Assembly (NCBI RefSeq): GCF_000615975.1
Contig: NZ_BAMP01000035.1
Coordinates: 1-39,750 of the forward strand
Source: Nitratireductor aquibiodomus NL21 = JCM 21793
Lineage (GTDB): Bacteria > Pseudomonadota > Alphaproteobacteria > Rhizobiales > Rhizobiaceae
Reading direction: 5' to 3'
Length of the DNA: 39,750 bases
The first letter of the stretch is position 1. Each line of letters opens with the position of its first letter. The position numbers and the translations under genes were made by a program. Under the pieces are notes generated by a model. The model saw only the letters and a list, made by a program, of their open reading frames with translations. It did no database searches and was not told the origin of the DNA. Positions 17,544-27,051 of the stretch are shown here, one piece after another.

Positions 17544-19937
17544 AGAAGGTTTCTACGCGTTCACCTTGCATATAGGGAATGTGCGAAAAGTCAGATGGAT
17601 GCGCGCGCTTTGGCGGAAATCTGCCGGGTGCGTAAGGCTGCTTCATTTCAGCCATGGTCTCGATGCCGGATGCCGTCAAGGCGGGGCCGAAGAGAAAGCC
17701 CTGAAGGAGATCGGGTTTGACCGCGCTTTCAAGCAGCTTCAGCTGATCGAACCGCTCGACACCTTCAACGGTGACCGCAAGGCCCAGCTTGCGCGAAAGA
17801 TCGACCACACCCTGCAGCAGGTGAAGCGACCGCTCTCCCTCCTTCAGATTGGCGACGAAACTTCCGTCGATCTTGATTTTGTCGAGCGGCAGGGTGTGCA
17901 GGTAGCTCAGCGAGGAATAGCCGGTCCCGAAATCGTCCAGCGCGATGCGCACGCCGAGCTTCTTCAGCGTGTTGATGTAGCGGACCGTCGCCTCCGTATC
18001 GTTAAGGAGTGCGGTTTCGGTGACCTCGATCTCGAGACGGTCGGGCTTCAGGCCTGCCCCGTCGAGCGCTCGTTCCACTTTGCCGATCACTTCATCAGAA
18101 CGAAAATCCTTGGCCGAAAGGTTCACAGACACCCCGACATGCTCCGGCCATTTCGCGCACTCTTGGCAGGCCGCTTCAAGAACGATCGTGCTGATCTCGG
18201 AGATCAGGCCCATTTCCTCCGCAAGGGGGATGAAGATCGCCGGCGATACAAGCCCGAGTTCCGGATGGTCCCAGCGGCACAGGGCTTCACAGCTCGAAAC
18301 ACGCATGGTGGCAGCATCGACGATCGGCTGGTAGACGACACGCAGATTGCGCGCTTCGATGGCACTGCGCAGGTCAGCTTCATCACCTGCCGATTGCGGA
18401 AGGCGACATCCATCTCCGTTTCAAACAGGCTCCAGGCGTTCTTGCCGAGTTCCTTGGCTCTGTAAAGTGCCAGATCCGCCTTGACGACCATCGAGTCCAC
18501 ATCGCCTGACCGCACCGGCACAACCACCGCCCCGCCACTCGCCTGAATGCGCATGGCATGGCCGGCCACGTCGACTTCACCGGCAAGAGAGGCAAAGATC
18601 TCCTCGAACTGCCGGGAAAACTCGCCTTCGTCGGTCACCCGGTTGAAGTAGATCATGAATTCATCGCCGCCGAACCGACTGATGCGAACATTCGGGCTCT
18701 CGAACGCGGAGAGACGCTCCGCCACGGCATAGATCAAACCATCACCGACCGGATGACCCAGAGTATCGTTCACGGTCTTGAAATCATCGAGGTCGAGAAC
18801 GCCAAGTCCGCAGAGCCTGTCCTGATCGCCCGCCGCCATCGCTTCAGTGACCTTCTCGTGAAAATAGGCGCGATTGGGCAGGCTGGTGAGGCTGTCATAA
18901 CGCGCCATGAAGCGGATTTTCTCCTCCGCCTCGACGCGGCTCGTGACCTCTTCGAAGGTCAGAACCCCCACCTCGTCATGCCCTTCACGGGCAGCGAACT
19001 CAAAATGCCGGCCATTGGTCATGCGTAACAGGACCTTGCGGTTGCGGCCTTCGCGCAAAGCCCTCGAAAGCTGCTCCTCGGCATAAGCATAATCGCGCTC
19101 CGAAAGAAGGCCGCTCGCCACACCGCGCATCAAGAGCGATTTCAACGTCCGGCCCAGCATCTGCTCGGAGGACTTGAACCCGAGCATTTCCGCCGCCTGG
19201 GTGTTGCTCACCACCACGCGTTCCTCATTGTTCAGCATAAGCAGACCGTGGTGCATGGTGTTCAGCGCGCGGTCGAAACGCTGCGCCAGCCGCGTGGAAC
19301 GTTTTTCCTCACTGATGGCGGTGAACAGGACCGTGCGTACGAGATCGGCCATCTTGGTCACGACCAACATGAACGGTGCGATGAAAAGCCCAAGCACAAA
19401 ATGATAGAAATCGCCCTTCAGCATCAGACCGAGCGTCATCGGGAACACGATGGTCAGCGTCAGGATCGACACCATCTTGTGGGAGCCGTAATTGCGCCCG
19501 GCAATGGTGATTGCGCCGCTTAGAATGGCCGAAACAGCGGCGAGTTCGCTGAAATTGTCTTGCGACCACATGGTGGCAAAGAAGCCGAATGCCCCGACGA
19601 CAAATCCGTGGATGCTACCCCACCAGAGATATCGGGCTTCCCAGGCGAGTGCGGACGGATAGTCGGAGATCAGCGCATGATCGACGCGCGTAATCTTGAA
19701 GTAGCGCCAGACGCCGGCAATGAACATGGCCGGCCCGAAGACGAGATAGGCCCCCTGACCTGTCTTGTAGTATAGTAAAAGAGCAATCAGGCCGTAGCAG
19801 GCCGCGCCAACGGGGAGCACGCCGACGTCCTGAAACAACGAACGGATGTACCCAACGTAGACGTCTTCCGGAATGCTGTTTTTGCTGTTTTTCACCGCAC
19901 GAGCCCGATTGACGGGCAAGATATGCCACAACAGCAT
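17539..19937 (-). CDS. Membrane-bound GGDEF/EAL c-di-GMP protein (frameshifted in this sequence)
   Basis: About 799 residues after repair. Residues 40-205 hold roughly six membrane segments, and a PAS-like domain spans about 220-335 (FDRALNTMHHGLLMLNNEERVVVSN). The GGDEF domain follows, with an intact RFGGDEF at 421-427. No RxxD inhibitory site lies just before it. The frame breaks near 18376. One added base (AGCTT to AGCCTT on the plus strand) joins RNRQVMK to ADLRSAIEARNLRVVYQP and opens a full EAL domain with SCEALCRWDHP, a conserved ExTE (EVTETAL), DDFGTGYSSLSYL and KIDGSFV. Key residues of both domains are present, so it could make or break c-di-GMP. The start at 19937 lacks a ribosome-binding site and could be later. 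Confidence 0.88.
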
Positions 19938-19986
19938 TAAGAAAGGTTTAGTGAAGTTTTCTCGCCTCTGCCCTAAAGAAAGCCGG

Positions 19987-22900
19987 CTACTCCGCCGCTT
20001 TCAGAACAGGACCCGCCCTGTCTCCGTCTTCCAGACGCCGGACAAGCCTCGCCCGCTCCTGCGCCGCTTTCTCAGCATTGGCTTCCTTGATGTGACCATA
20101 GCCGCGAATGAGCGCCGGCACCGATGCCAGTGCCGCCGCAGCATCCGCCCGTTCAGGAGAAAGCAGCGCCTCGATGCGATCGAGATCACCTTCATATTCG
20201 GTGAGCAGGCGCCGTTCCATCCGGCGTTCTTCGGTGCGGCCGAAAAGGTCGAAAACCGTGCCCCGCAGGCCACGCATGCGCGCAAGCAGGCGAAAGGCCG
20301 ACATCATCCAGGGACCAAAGCTCGACTTTCGCGGATGCCCGGCGGCGTCACGGCGACCGAGAACCGGCGGCGCAAGATGAAACTCAAGGCGATCAAAGCT
20401 CTCGAATTCAGCGTTAAGCTGGCGCCTGAAGGAGCCGTCCGTGTAGAGACGCGCCACTTCGTATTCGTCTTTTATGGCCATGAGCTTGAAAAGATTGCGT
20501 GCTGCAGCTTCCGTCACCGTGGTGGAACCCGGCACAGCTTTTTCTTCTTTGGCACGCAAACGGGCGATGCGGCTGCGATAGCGCTCCGCATAAGCCTGGT
20601 TCTGGTAGCCAGCCAGGAACGTCGCACGCCGGTCGATGACCTCATCGAGCGTCTGCGATACGGGCTGCCGGACATCGCCATTTGAGGATTTTGCGACCAG
20701 CCGGCTCACAAAATCGGGGTCATGCGCCGCGCGGCGTCCCCAGCGGAACGCCGAAACGTTCATGGACACCGCCTGGCCATTGAGCCCAATCGCCTTTTCG
20801 ATGGCTTCAGCCGAAACCGGCAGCCCGCCGAGCTGATAGGCCATGCCAAGCATGAGCATGTTTGCGCCAACGGAATTGCCGAAGAGGACGCTCGCGGTTC
20901 GTGTTGCGTCGAAGAAATGCGCCCTGTCTTCGCCGACGGCCGCGCGGATTGCCTTTCTCAGGCGCTCTGTGGGAAGCGAGAAATCGGCTGAGCGGGCGAA
21001 ATCTCCCGGCATCACTTCCGCGGTGTTGGCCATGAACAGGGTATGCCCTTCACGGGCGGCTGCGAGAACCTTCTTCGCGCCGGAAACCACCAGGTCGCAG
21101 CCAAGAACGAGATCGGCCTCGCCGGCGGACACGCGGATCGCGTGAATGTCTTCCGGCGTCCCGGCGACACGCAGATGGGTGAAAACCGCTCCGCCCTTCT
21201 GCGCCAGCCCCGCCATGTCGATGATGCCTGCGCCCTTGCCTTCCAGATGCGCAGCCATGCCGACGATCGCACCAATGGTGACAACGCCGGTGCCGCCTAT
21301 CCCGTCCACCACCGCCGACCAGCCTCGCGCGAGATCGTAAAGTTTCGGCTCGGGAACGCCTTCCAGCGGATCGTTGGCGCCCGTCGCGCCTTTCGCCTTC
21401 TTCAGCTTGGCACCGTGCACCGTCACAAAGGACGGGCAAAACCCGTTCACGCAGGAAAAATCCTTGTTGCAGCTGGACTGGTCGATGCGGCGCTTGCGAC
21501 CGAATTCGGTCTCCTGCGGCTGGACCGAAACGCAGTTCGACTTGACCCCGCAGTCTCCACAGCCTTCGCACACGAGTTCGTTGATGAAGACGCGTTTGTC
21601 CGGATCGGGGAACGTCCCGCGTTTGCGCCGGCGGCGTTTCTCGGCTGCACAGGTCTGATCATAGAGCAGGACTGAAACGCCCTTTACCTCGCGCAGCTCG
21701 CGCTGCACCTGATCGAGATCGTCACGGTGGTTGATCGTCGTGCCCTGCGGGAAGTTGACAGCGCCGGCATATTTTTCCGGCTCGTCGCTCACGACCGCGA
21801 TGCGCTGCACGCCTTCCGCACGCACCTGATCAGCGATCATGTCAACGGTGAGGTCACCTTCATGCGGCTGGCCGCCCGTCATGGCGACCGCGTCATTGTA
21901 GAGAATTTTGTAGGTGATGTTTGCGCCCGAAGCGCGCGCAAAGCGGATCGCCATGGAACCGGAATGATTGTAGGTGCCATCGCCGAGATTCTGGAAGAAA
22001 TGCTCCCGGCTTGAAAACGGTGCCTGGCCGATAAACTGCGCGCCCTCGCCGCCCATGGCCGTGAAGCCGACATTGGACCGGTCCATCCAGGTGGCCATGA
22101 AATGGCAGCCAATGCCGCCACCTGCGATCGAGCCCTCGGGAACATTGGTCGAGGTATTGTGGGGGCAGCCCGAGCAGAAATAGGGCGTGCGACCTGACAC
22201 GTCCTGCGTATCCGCAAGCATTGCCTGAAACTGGCGCAGCCGCGACACATGGGCCGCGATCTCTTCCGACGGGCCGATGATCCGCAGGATCCGCTCGCCG
22301 ATGGCGATGGCGATCTCATTGGGATCGAGCGCTGCCGTGGGCGCAAAAAGGCGCCCGCCCTTCTCATCCACCTTGCCGATGATTTCCGGCTGATTGGCCG
22401 TACCGTAAAGGTTCTCGCGCAACTGCACTTCGATCAGCGAACGCTTTTCCTCGACCACGATCACCATGTCGAGGCCGCGCGCGAATTCGCGCATATGCTC
22501 CACGTCGAAAGGCCAGGGACAGGCCACCTTGAAGAGGCGAATGCCAAGCTGGTTCGCCCGCGCTTCGTCGATCCCCAGATCGTCCAGCGCCTGCCGCGTG
22601 TCGAGATAACTCTTGCCAAGCGTGACAATGCCGATCTTCGCCTTCGAACCGCCGGAATAGATGATGCGGTTGAGATTGTTTGCCTGGACGAACGCAGCGG
22701 CGGCGGCGCGCTTGAAGTCGTAGAGCCGCGCTTCCTGCCCGAGCATGTTGATCTCGTTGCGGATGTTCAGACCACCGGGCGGCATCTCGAATTCGGGAGT
22801 GACGATGTTCAGCCGCTCAAGCGACACATCCACGGCGGCTGTCGATTCAATGTTGTCCTTGACGCATTTGATGGCCGTCCAGGTGCCGGCAAAACGGGAC

Positions 22901-23466
22901 AATGCATAGCCATAAAGACCGTAGTCTATGAGTTCCTGAACGCCGGCCGGGTTCAGGATCGGGATCATCGCGTCAACAAAAGCGAATTCGCTAGCATTGG
23001 CGACTGTTGAGGATTCGGCTGTGTGGTCATCGCCCATGAGCGCGAGCACACCGCCATGTTTCGAAGAGCCCGCATGGTTGGCGTGGCGAAAAACATCGCC
23101 GGAGCGGTCTACGCCCGGGCCTTTGCCGTACCAGACGCCGAACACCCCGTCATACTTGCCTTCACCCAGAATCTCGGTCTGCTGCGAGCCCCAGCAGGCG
23201 GTTGCCGCCAGTTCCTCATTCAGGCCGGGCTGGAAGATCACATTGGATGCTTGGAGCTGCTTTTTCGCTTTCCAGAGCTGCTGATCGAGCCCGCCAATGG
23301 GCGACCCGCGATAGCCGGAAACGAAACCGGCGGTGTTCAGCCCCGCACGTCGATCACGCTCACGCTGCATCAGAAGCATCCGGACGATCGCCTGCGCGCC
23401 GGACACGAAGATGCGCTCTTTCGTTAAATCGAACTTGTCATTAAGCGTGACGTCGTGAAGCGTCAT
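19987..23466 (-). CDS. Indolepyruvate (2-keto acid) ferredoxin oxidoreductase, fused large form
   Basis: A 1159-residue cytoplasmic thiamine-diphosphate, iron-sulfur enzyme that oxidatively decarboxylates aryl- or branched-chain 2-keto acids to acyl-CoA, passing electrons to ferredoxin. The N-terminal part (SGAQAIVRMLL, GFVSGYRGSPIGGLD) is the alpha-type domain. The TPP-binding core has CSGCPHNTST and GIGCHFMATWMDR near 430-465. A cysteine cluster near 640-690 (CEGCGDCGVKSNC, SSCNKDFSCVNGFC) fits 4Fe-4S binding. A gamma-type domain follows (DGIGGTGVVTIGAIVGMAAHLEGKG). The C-terminal 350 residues are the family's own extension. The ATG at 23466 has GAGGAGG nine bases upstream. Frame intact. 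It is divergent from the first TRAP operon and carries a LacI-type palindrome at its promoter. Confidence 0.93.
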   Translation of the reverse strand: MTLHDVTLNDKFDLTKERIFVSGAQAIVRMLLMQRERDRRAGLNTAGFVSGYRGSPIGGLDQQLWKAKKQLQASNVIFQPGLNEELAATACWGSQQTEILGEGKYDGVFGVWYGKGPGVDRSGDVFRHANHAGSSKHGGVLALMGDDHTAESSTVANASEFAFVDAMIPILNPAGVQELIDYGLYGYALSRFAGTWTAIKCVKDNIESTAAVDVSLERLNIVTPEFEMPPGGLNIRNEINMLGQEARLYDFKRAAAAAFVQANNLNRIIYSGGSKAKIGIVTLGKSYLDTRQALDDLGIDEARANQLGIRLFKVACPWPFDVEHMREFARGLDMVIVVEEKRSLIEVQLRENLYGTANQPEIIGKVDEKGGRLFAPTAALDPNEIAIAIGERILRIIGPSEEIAAHVSRLRQFQAMLADTQDVSGRTPYFCSGCPHNTSTNVPEGSIAGGGIGCHFMATWMDRSNVGFTAMGGEGAQFIGQAPFSSREHFFQNLGDGTYNHSGSMAIRFARASGANITYKILYNDAVAMTGGQPHEGDLTVDMIADQVRAEGVQRIAVVSDEPEKYAGAVNFPQGTTINHRDDLDQVQRELREVKGVSVLLYDQTCAAEKRRRRKRGTFPDPDKRVFINELVCEGCGDCGVKSNCVSVQPQETEFGRKRRIDQSSCNKDFSCVNGFCPSFVTVHGAKLKKAKGATGANDPLEGVPEPKLYDLARGWSAVVDGIGGTGVVTIGAIVGMAAHLEGKGAGIIDMAGLAQKGGAVFTHLRVAGTPEDIHAIRVSAGEADLVLGCDLVVSGAKKVLAAAREGHTLFMANTAEVMPGDFARSADFSLPTERLRKAIRAAVGEDRAHFFDATRTASVLFGNSVGANMLMLGMAYQLGGLPVSAEAIEKAIGLNGQAVSMNVSAFRWGRRAAHDPDFVSRLVAKSSNGDVRQPVSQTLDEVIDRRATFLAGYQNQAYAERYRSRIARLRAKEEKAVPGSTTVTEAAARNLFKLMAIKDEYEVARLYTDGSFRRQLNAEFESFDRLEFHLAPPVLGRRDAAGHPRKSSFGPWMMSAFRLLARMRGLRGTVFDLFGRTEERRMERRLLTEYEGDLDRIEALLSPERADAAAALASVPALIRGYGHIKEANAEKAAQERARLVRRLEDGDRAGPVLKAAE

Positions 23467-23496
23467 ATATGCATTCCTCCTCAGCGGATCACGGTT

Positions 23497-23508
23497 GGAA
23501 ACGTTTCC
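23497..23508. promoter_or_regulatory. LacI-type operator palindrome at the oxidoreductase promoter
   Basis: GGAAACGTTTCC is a perfect 12-base palindrome with the central CG typical of LacI/GalR family operators. It starts 30 bases upstream of the oxidoreductase ATG. It lies just downstream of a candidate -10 box, where a bound repressor would block transcription. Confidence 0.5.
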
Positions 23509-23516
23509 GCAAGGGT

Positions 23517-23545
23517 AGTTTTCTATTCGCCCGGCATCCCGTCAA
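23517..23545 (-). promoter_or_regulatory. Candidate promoter of the 2-keto acid oxidoreductase gene
   Basis: Read on the minus strand, TTGACG and AAAACT are separated by 17 bases. The -35 match is strong and the -10 match moderate. The predicted start of transcription falls next to the GGAAACGTTTCC palindrome. Confidence 0.4.
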
Positions 23546-23857
23546 ACGAATTTGCGGGCTCCACAACAATGCGCAACGCCAACACAAACACGGCATTTCC
23601 GGGGACATTTTATTAGCCGGGCCGCATGAACGGCGCACGAATCTGACCGGAGTATACCTGCCTGCTCCCCGAACGCAGCAGCCAGTCCGGCATATTCACT
23701 TCATAATTTAGGTTCGAAAGGCAAAAAGGCGACTTTTCCCGCACGGTTACTTTTTCGCCAGAAACAAAGCTGCTAATCAGGCGCTGCCTGGTTAACAGGT
23801 TGAAGGGCAGGACAGGAAACAACTTCCGCCCGCATCGGGGAAATGCAAGAGGGCCTC

Positions 23858-23911
23858 ATGGCACACCATCACGCGCCGCTCGCCGTGCGCGCCAACGGCG
23901 GAGGTAACTGA
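23858..23911 (+). CDS. Possible 17-residue leader ORF before dctQ1
   Basis: ATG preceded by GCAAGAGGGCCTC encodes MAHHHAPLAVRANGGGN and stops two bases before the GTG start of the first TRAP small permease. The ribosome-binding site of that permease (GGAGG) lies within the ORF's last codons, so the two could be translationally coupled. No known leader peptide is recognised. Confidence 0.25.
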   Translation: MAHHHAPLAVRANGGGN

Positions 23912-23913
23912 CC

Positions 23914-24486
23914 GTGCGCGCAATCGCTTTTCTGGTCCGCATAATCAGCGGCCTGAATGCCCTTGTCGGCAATGTCTTTTCGTGGCTGTCACTGGCCATC
24001 GTCCTTGTGTGCTTCACCGTCGTGGTACAGCGCTACGTCTTCTCGACGAGCTTTGTGTGGATGCAGGACCTCTATATCTGGCTGAACGGAGCGATGTTCA
24101 CCGCCGTCGCCGGCTTTGCCCTTCTTCGAAACGACCATGTGCGGGTCGACATTTTCTATCGGCCGGCGAGCACGCGGCGCAAGGCAATCGTGGATCTGGC
24201 TGGCGTGGTCCTGTTCCTGATGCCGTTTTCCTGGGTCGTTTTCTATTACGGGTGGAGCTTCGTCAGCCGCTCCTGGCGGCTGGGGGAAGCATCGGCCAAT
24301 GTCGGGGGCATGCCGGGGCTCTTCATCCTCAAGGGTTTCATCCTCGGCTTTGCCGCGCTGCTCGCCCTGCAGGGCATCGCCATGGCGCTGCGCTCGATCC
24401 TTGTCCTCAGCGGCAATGAAGCCCTGCTGCCAGCGAAACTGAGATACGAAACCAATGACGAAGAGCAGCCGGAGGCGAGCGTTTGA
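23914..24486 (+). CDS. TRAP transporter small permease (DctQ family), set 1
   Basis: A 190-residue inner-membrane protein with four hydrophobic segments, the small permease of a tripartite ATP-independent periplasmic transporter. Family features are YVFSTSFVWMQDLYIWLNGAMF near 45-66 and RNDHVRVDIFYRPASTRRK near 74-92. The start is GTG at 23914, with GGAGG nine bases upstream. Its stop TGA overlaps the ATG of the large permease (ATGA), a sign of coupled translation. Confidence 0.92.
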   Translation: MRAIAFLVRIISGLNALVGNVFSWLSLAIVLVCFTVVVQRYVFSTSFVWMQDLYIWLNGAMFTAVAGFALLRNDHVRVDIFYRPASTRRKAIVDLAGVVLFLMPFSWVVFYYGWSFVSRSWRLGEASANVGGMPGLFILKGFILGFAALLALQGIAMALRSILVLSGNEALLPAKLRYETNDEEQPEASV

Positions 24487-25877
24487 TGGATCCGGTTCTG
24501 ATTGGCGAGCTCCTCTCGGGGCTCATGTTCTTCGGCATTATCGGCTTTCTTCTTCTGGGCTTCCCCGTTGCTTTCACGCTGGCCGGCGTGTCCCTCATGT
24601 TCGGTCTCGGCGGCATGTGGTTCGGCGTGTTCGACCCGTCGAATTTCGGCAGCCTGGCAAACCGTTATATCGGCTACATGACCAATGAAGTGCTGGTGGC
24701 TGTCCCGCTCTTCATCTTCATGGGCGTGATGCTGGAACGCTCCAAGATCGCCGAGCAACTGCTTCTCACCATGGGCAAGCTGTTCGGCAATCTGCGCGGC
24801 GGGCTTGGCATGTCGGTCATCATCGTCGGCGCGCTTCTGGCAGCATCCACCGGCGTGGTGGGTGCCACCGTCGTGACCATGGGCCTGATCTCGCTGCCGG
24901 CAATGCTGCGTGCGAACTACGATCCGAAGCTTGCGACCGGCGTCATCTGCGCTTCCGGTACGCTTGGACAGATCATCCCGCCCTCCACGGTTCTCATCTT
25001 CATGGGTGACATGCTTTCGGGCATCAACGCGCAGGTGCAAATGGCGAAGGGCAATTTCGCCCCGGTTCCCGTATCGGTGGGCGACCTCTTCGCCGGCGCA
25101 CTTCTTCCCGGTGTGCTGCTGGTCGGGCTCTATCTCGGATGGACACTTCTCAAGGCCATCTTCGACCCTGCCTCCTGCCCGGCCACGCCGGTTCCGCCCG
25201 AAGAGAAGAAGGAGTTGATGGGCGAGGTCGCCGTCGCGCTCTTACCCCCGCTCCTGCTGATCATGGCCGTTCTGGGTTCCATCCTCGGCGGCATCGCAAC
25301 GCCGACGGAAGCCGCCTCCGTGGGCGCCGTCGGCGCCATGGTGCTTGCCGCCTTCCGCTGGCGGCTTTCCTTTGCCGTTCTGCGCGAAACGGCTATCGCC
25401 ACCGCCTCCATCACCTGCATGGTGTTCATCATCCTGTTCGGCGCTTCGGTCTTCTCCATCGTCTTCCGTCTCATGGGCGGCGACAATCTGGTGCATGAGT
25501 TCCTCGCCAACCTGCCCGGCGGCACGCTGGCGGCCGTGGCCGTGGTCATGCTGATCATGTTCCTGCTGGGTTTCATCCTCGACACGTTCGAGATCATCTT
25601 CATCGTGATCCCGATCACCGCACCGATCCTGCTGGCCCTCGATGTGGACCCGGTCTGGCTCGGCGTTCTGGTCGGTGTGAACCTGCAGACAAGCTTCCTA
25701 ACGCCGCCTTTCGGCTTCGCGCTGTTTTATCTGCGCGGGGTCGCACCGGGTTCCGTGAAGACGTCGATGATCTATAAGGGAGTGCTGCCCTTCGTGCTGT
25801 TGCAGCTCCTGGCCATCGCGATCATGTTCATGTTCCCTGAAATCGCCACCTGGTTGCCCAGGGCGATCTACAGTTGA
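24486..25877 (+). CDS. TRAP transporter large permease (DctM family), set 1
   Basis: A 463-residue inner-membrane protein with about 12 hydrophobic segments, the sodium-coupled translocating subunit of a TRAP transporter. Conserved family stretches include VAVPLFIFMGVMLERSKIAE, GALLAASTGVVGATVVTMGLISLPAML, CASGTLGQIIPPSTVLI and LQTSFLTPPFGFALFYLRGVAP. The length is standard, shorter than the set 2 subunit downstream. The ATG at 24486 overlaps the dctQ1 stop; a TTG three bases earlier is less likely. A bidirectional terminator lies about 35 bases after the stop. Confidence 0.94.
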   Translation: MDPVLIGELLSGLMFFGIIGFLLLGFPVAFTLAGVSLMFGLGGMWFGVFDPSNFGSLANRYIGYMTNEVLVAVPLFIFMGVMLERSKIAEQLLLTMGKLFGNLRGGLGMSVIIVGALLAASTGVVGATVVTMGLISLPAMLRANYDPKLATGVICASGTLGQIIPPSTVLIFMGDMLSGINAQVQMAKGNFAPVPVSVGDLFAGALLPGVLLVGLYLGWTLLKAIFDPASCPATPVPPEEKKELMGEVAVALLPPLLLIMAVLGSILGGIATPTEAASVGAVGAMVLAAFRWRLSFAVLRETAIATASITCMVFIILFGASVFSIVFRLMGGDNLVHEFLANLPGGTLAAVAVVMLIMFLLGFILDTFEIIFIVIPITAPILLALDVDPVWLGVLVGVNLQTSFLTPPFGFALFYLRGVAPGSVKTSMIYKGVLPFVLLQLLAIAIMFMFPEIATWLPRAIYS

Positions 25878-25905
25878 GACCAGAACACCAATAACGAACC
25901 AGACA

Positions 25906-25939
25906 ACAAAAAAAGCCCGGCGCGATGCCGGGCTTTTTC
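25906..25939. terminator. Bidirectional intrinsic terminator between dctM1 and dctP1
   Basis: AGCCCGGC and GCCGGGCT flank GCGAT, with an A run before and TTTTT after. The stem is identical to that of the terminator at 4766-4797. Confidence 0.85.
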
Positions 25940-25956
25940 GTCAAATCTGAACCTTG

Positions 25957-27051
25957 TCAGATCGAGAAGTATTTCTTGCGGGCTTCGACGAAAGCACCGT
26001 CAGTGCCTTCCGTACGGGTGCGCAGAATGTTGAGCGACTCGATGAAGCTCTCGGTCGTCTTCTTCGTCAGCGCATCGCCGGAATCACGCAGCTCGCCGAG
26101 AATCTCAGCCGCTGCCTTCGCACCTGCCTCAACGATATCGTCGGGGAACTGGCGCACATTGACGCCGTGCTCGTCGACCAGTGTCTTCAGAGCACGCGGA
26201 TCATTGGCGTAGAAGTCCGAAGCCACCTGATCATATTCCGCCTGGCAGACATCCTTGACGATCGCCTGCAGGTCGGAGGGCAGCTCCTGATACTTGGACT
26301 TGTTGACCACCAGCTCGGTTGCCAGACCCGGTTCCACAAAGCTCGGGAAGTAGTAATTCTTGGCAACCTGGTAGAAACCGAGCGCCAGATCGTTGTAGGG
26401 GCCGACGAACTCGGCCGCATCGAGCGTGCCCGACTGTAGCGCCTGGAAGATTTCGCCGGCAGCCATATTGGTCACCGTCGCGCCAAGCTTCTCCCATACC
26501 CGGCCGCCGAGGCCCGGCGTGCGGAAGCGCAGACCTTTTACGGAATCGAGACCCGTCAGCTCCTCACGGAACCAGCCGCCGGCCTGAGTGCCCGTATCGC
26601 CGGACAGGAAGCCCTGAACGCCGAACTGGTCGTAGATCTCGTCCCAGATCTCCTGCCCGCCCATATAGCGGACCCATGCCGCCATTTCACGCGAGGTCAT
26701 GCCGTAGGGCACACCGGTAAAGAAGGACAGGGCCGGGCTCTTGTTCTGCCAGTAATAAGCCGCACCATGGCTCATCTCGGCCGAACCGTCGATCACGGCA
26801 TCAAGCGACTGCAGCGGCGGAACGAGTTCACCCGCCGAATAAACCTGCACGGTCAGCCGACCGTCCGAAGCTGCCGTGATGCGATCTGCAAGCCGCTGGG
26901 CGCCGACACCCAGGCCCGGAAAATTCTTCGGCCACGTGGTGACCATGCGCCAGGTCTGGTTGCCCTGCGCGATCGCAGGCGTGGCTAACGCAGCAGCGCT
27001 CGCCCCGGCACCGGCCAGTCCCGCTTTCCTGAGGAAAGAACGACGATCCAT
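25957..27051 (-). CDS. TRAP transporter substrate-binding protein (DctP, TakP-like), set 1
   Basis: A 364-residue periplasmic solute-binding protein. The N-terminus MDRRSFLRKAGLAGAG...ATPAIAQ is a twin-arginine signal with cleavage near residue 29, so it is probably exported folded. The ligand-carboxylate arginine of the family is in LRFRTPG (Arg177). Gln156 (TGTQAGGW) and Glu214 (AAEFVGPYND) match positions that bind sodium in TakP. The next residue is Phe215 where TakP and the second binding protein here have Trp. Related to the TakP / mannitol-chloroaromatic group, so a 2-oxo or hydroxy acid is a reasonable ligand guess. The ATG at 27051 has GGAGGTATTC upstream. The gene points toward its presumed permeases (convergent). 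Confidence 0.92.
   Translation of the reverse strand: MDRRSFLRKAGLAGAGASAAALATPAIAQGNQTWRMVTTWPKNFPGLGVGAQRLADRITAASDGRLTVQVYSAGELVPPLQSLDAVIDGSAEMSHGAAYYWQNKSPALSFFTGVPYGMTSREMAAWVRYMGGQEIWDEIYDQFGVQGFLSGDTGTQAGGWFREELTGLDSVKGLRFRTPGLGGRVWEKLGATVTNMAAGEIFQALQSGTLDAAEFVGPYNDLALGFYQVAKNYYFPSFVEPGLATELVVNKSKYQELPSDLQAIVKDVCQAEYDQVASDFYANDPRALKTLVDEHGVNVRQFPDDIVEAGAKAAAEILGELRDSGDALTKKTTESFIESLNILRTRTEGTDGAFVEARKKYFSI

Larger units (their letters stand above)
23467..23913. other. 447-bp divergent intergenic region (oxidoreductase / TRAP operon 1)
   Basis: It contains the candidate oxidoreductase promoter and its palindromic operator at the left. A CCTG-GTTAA-CAGG inverted repeat lies at 23787-23799 and a 17-codon ORF just before dctQ1. 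The middle part (about 23550-23780) shows no convincing gene or structure. Confidence 0.6.
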
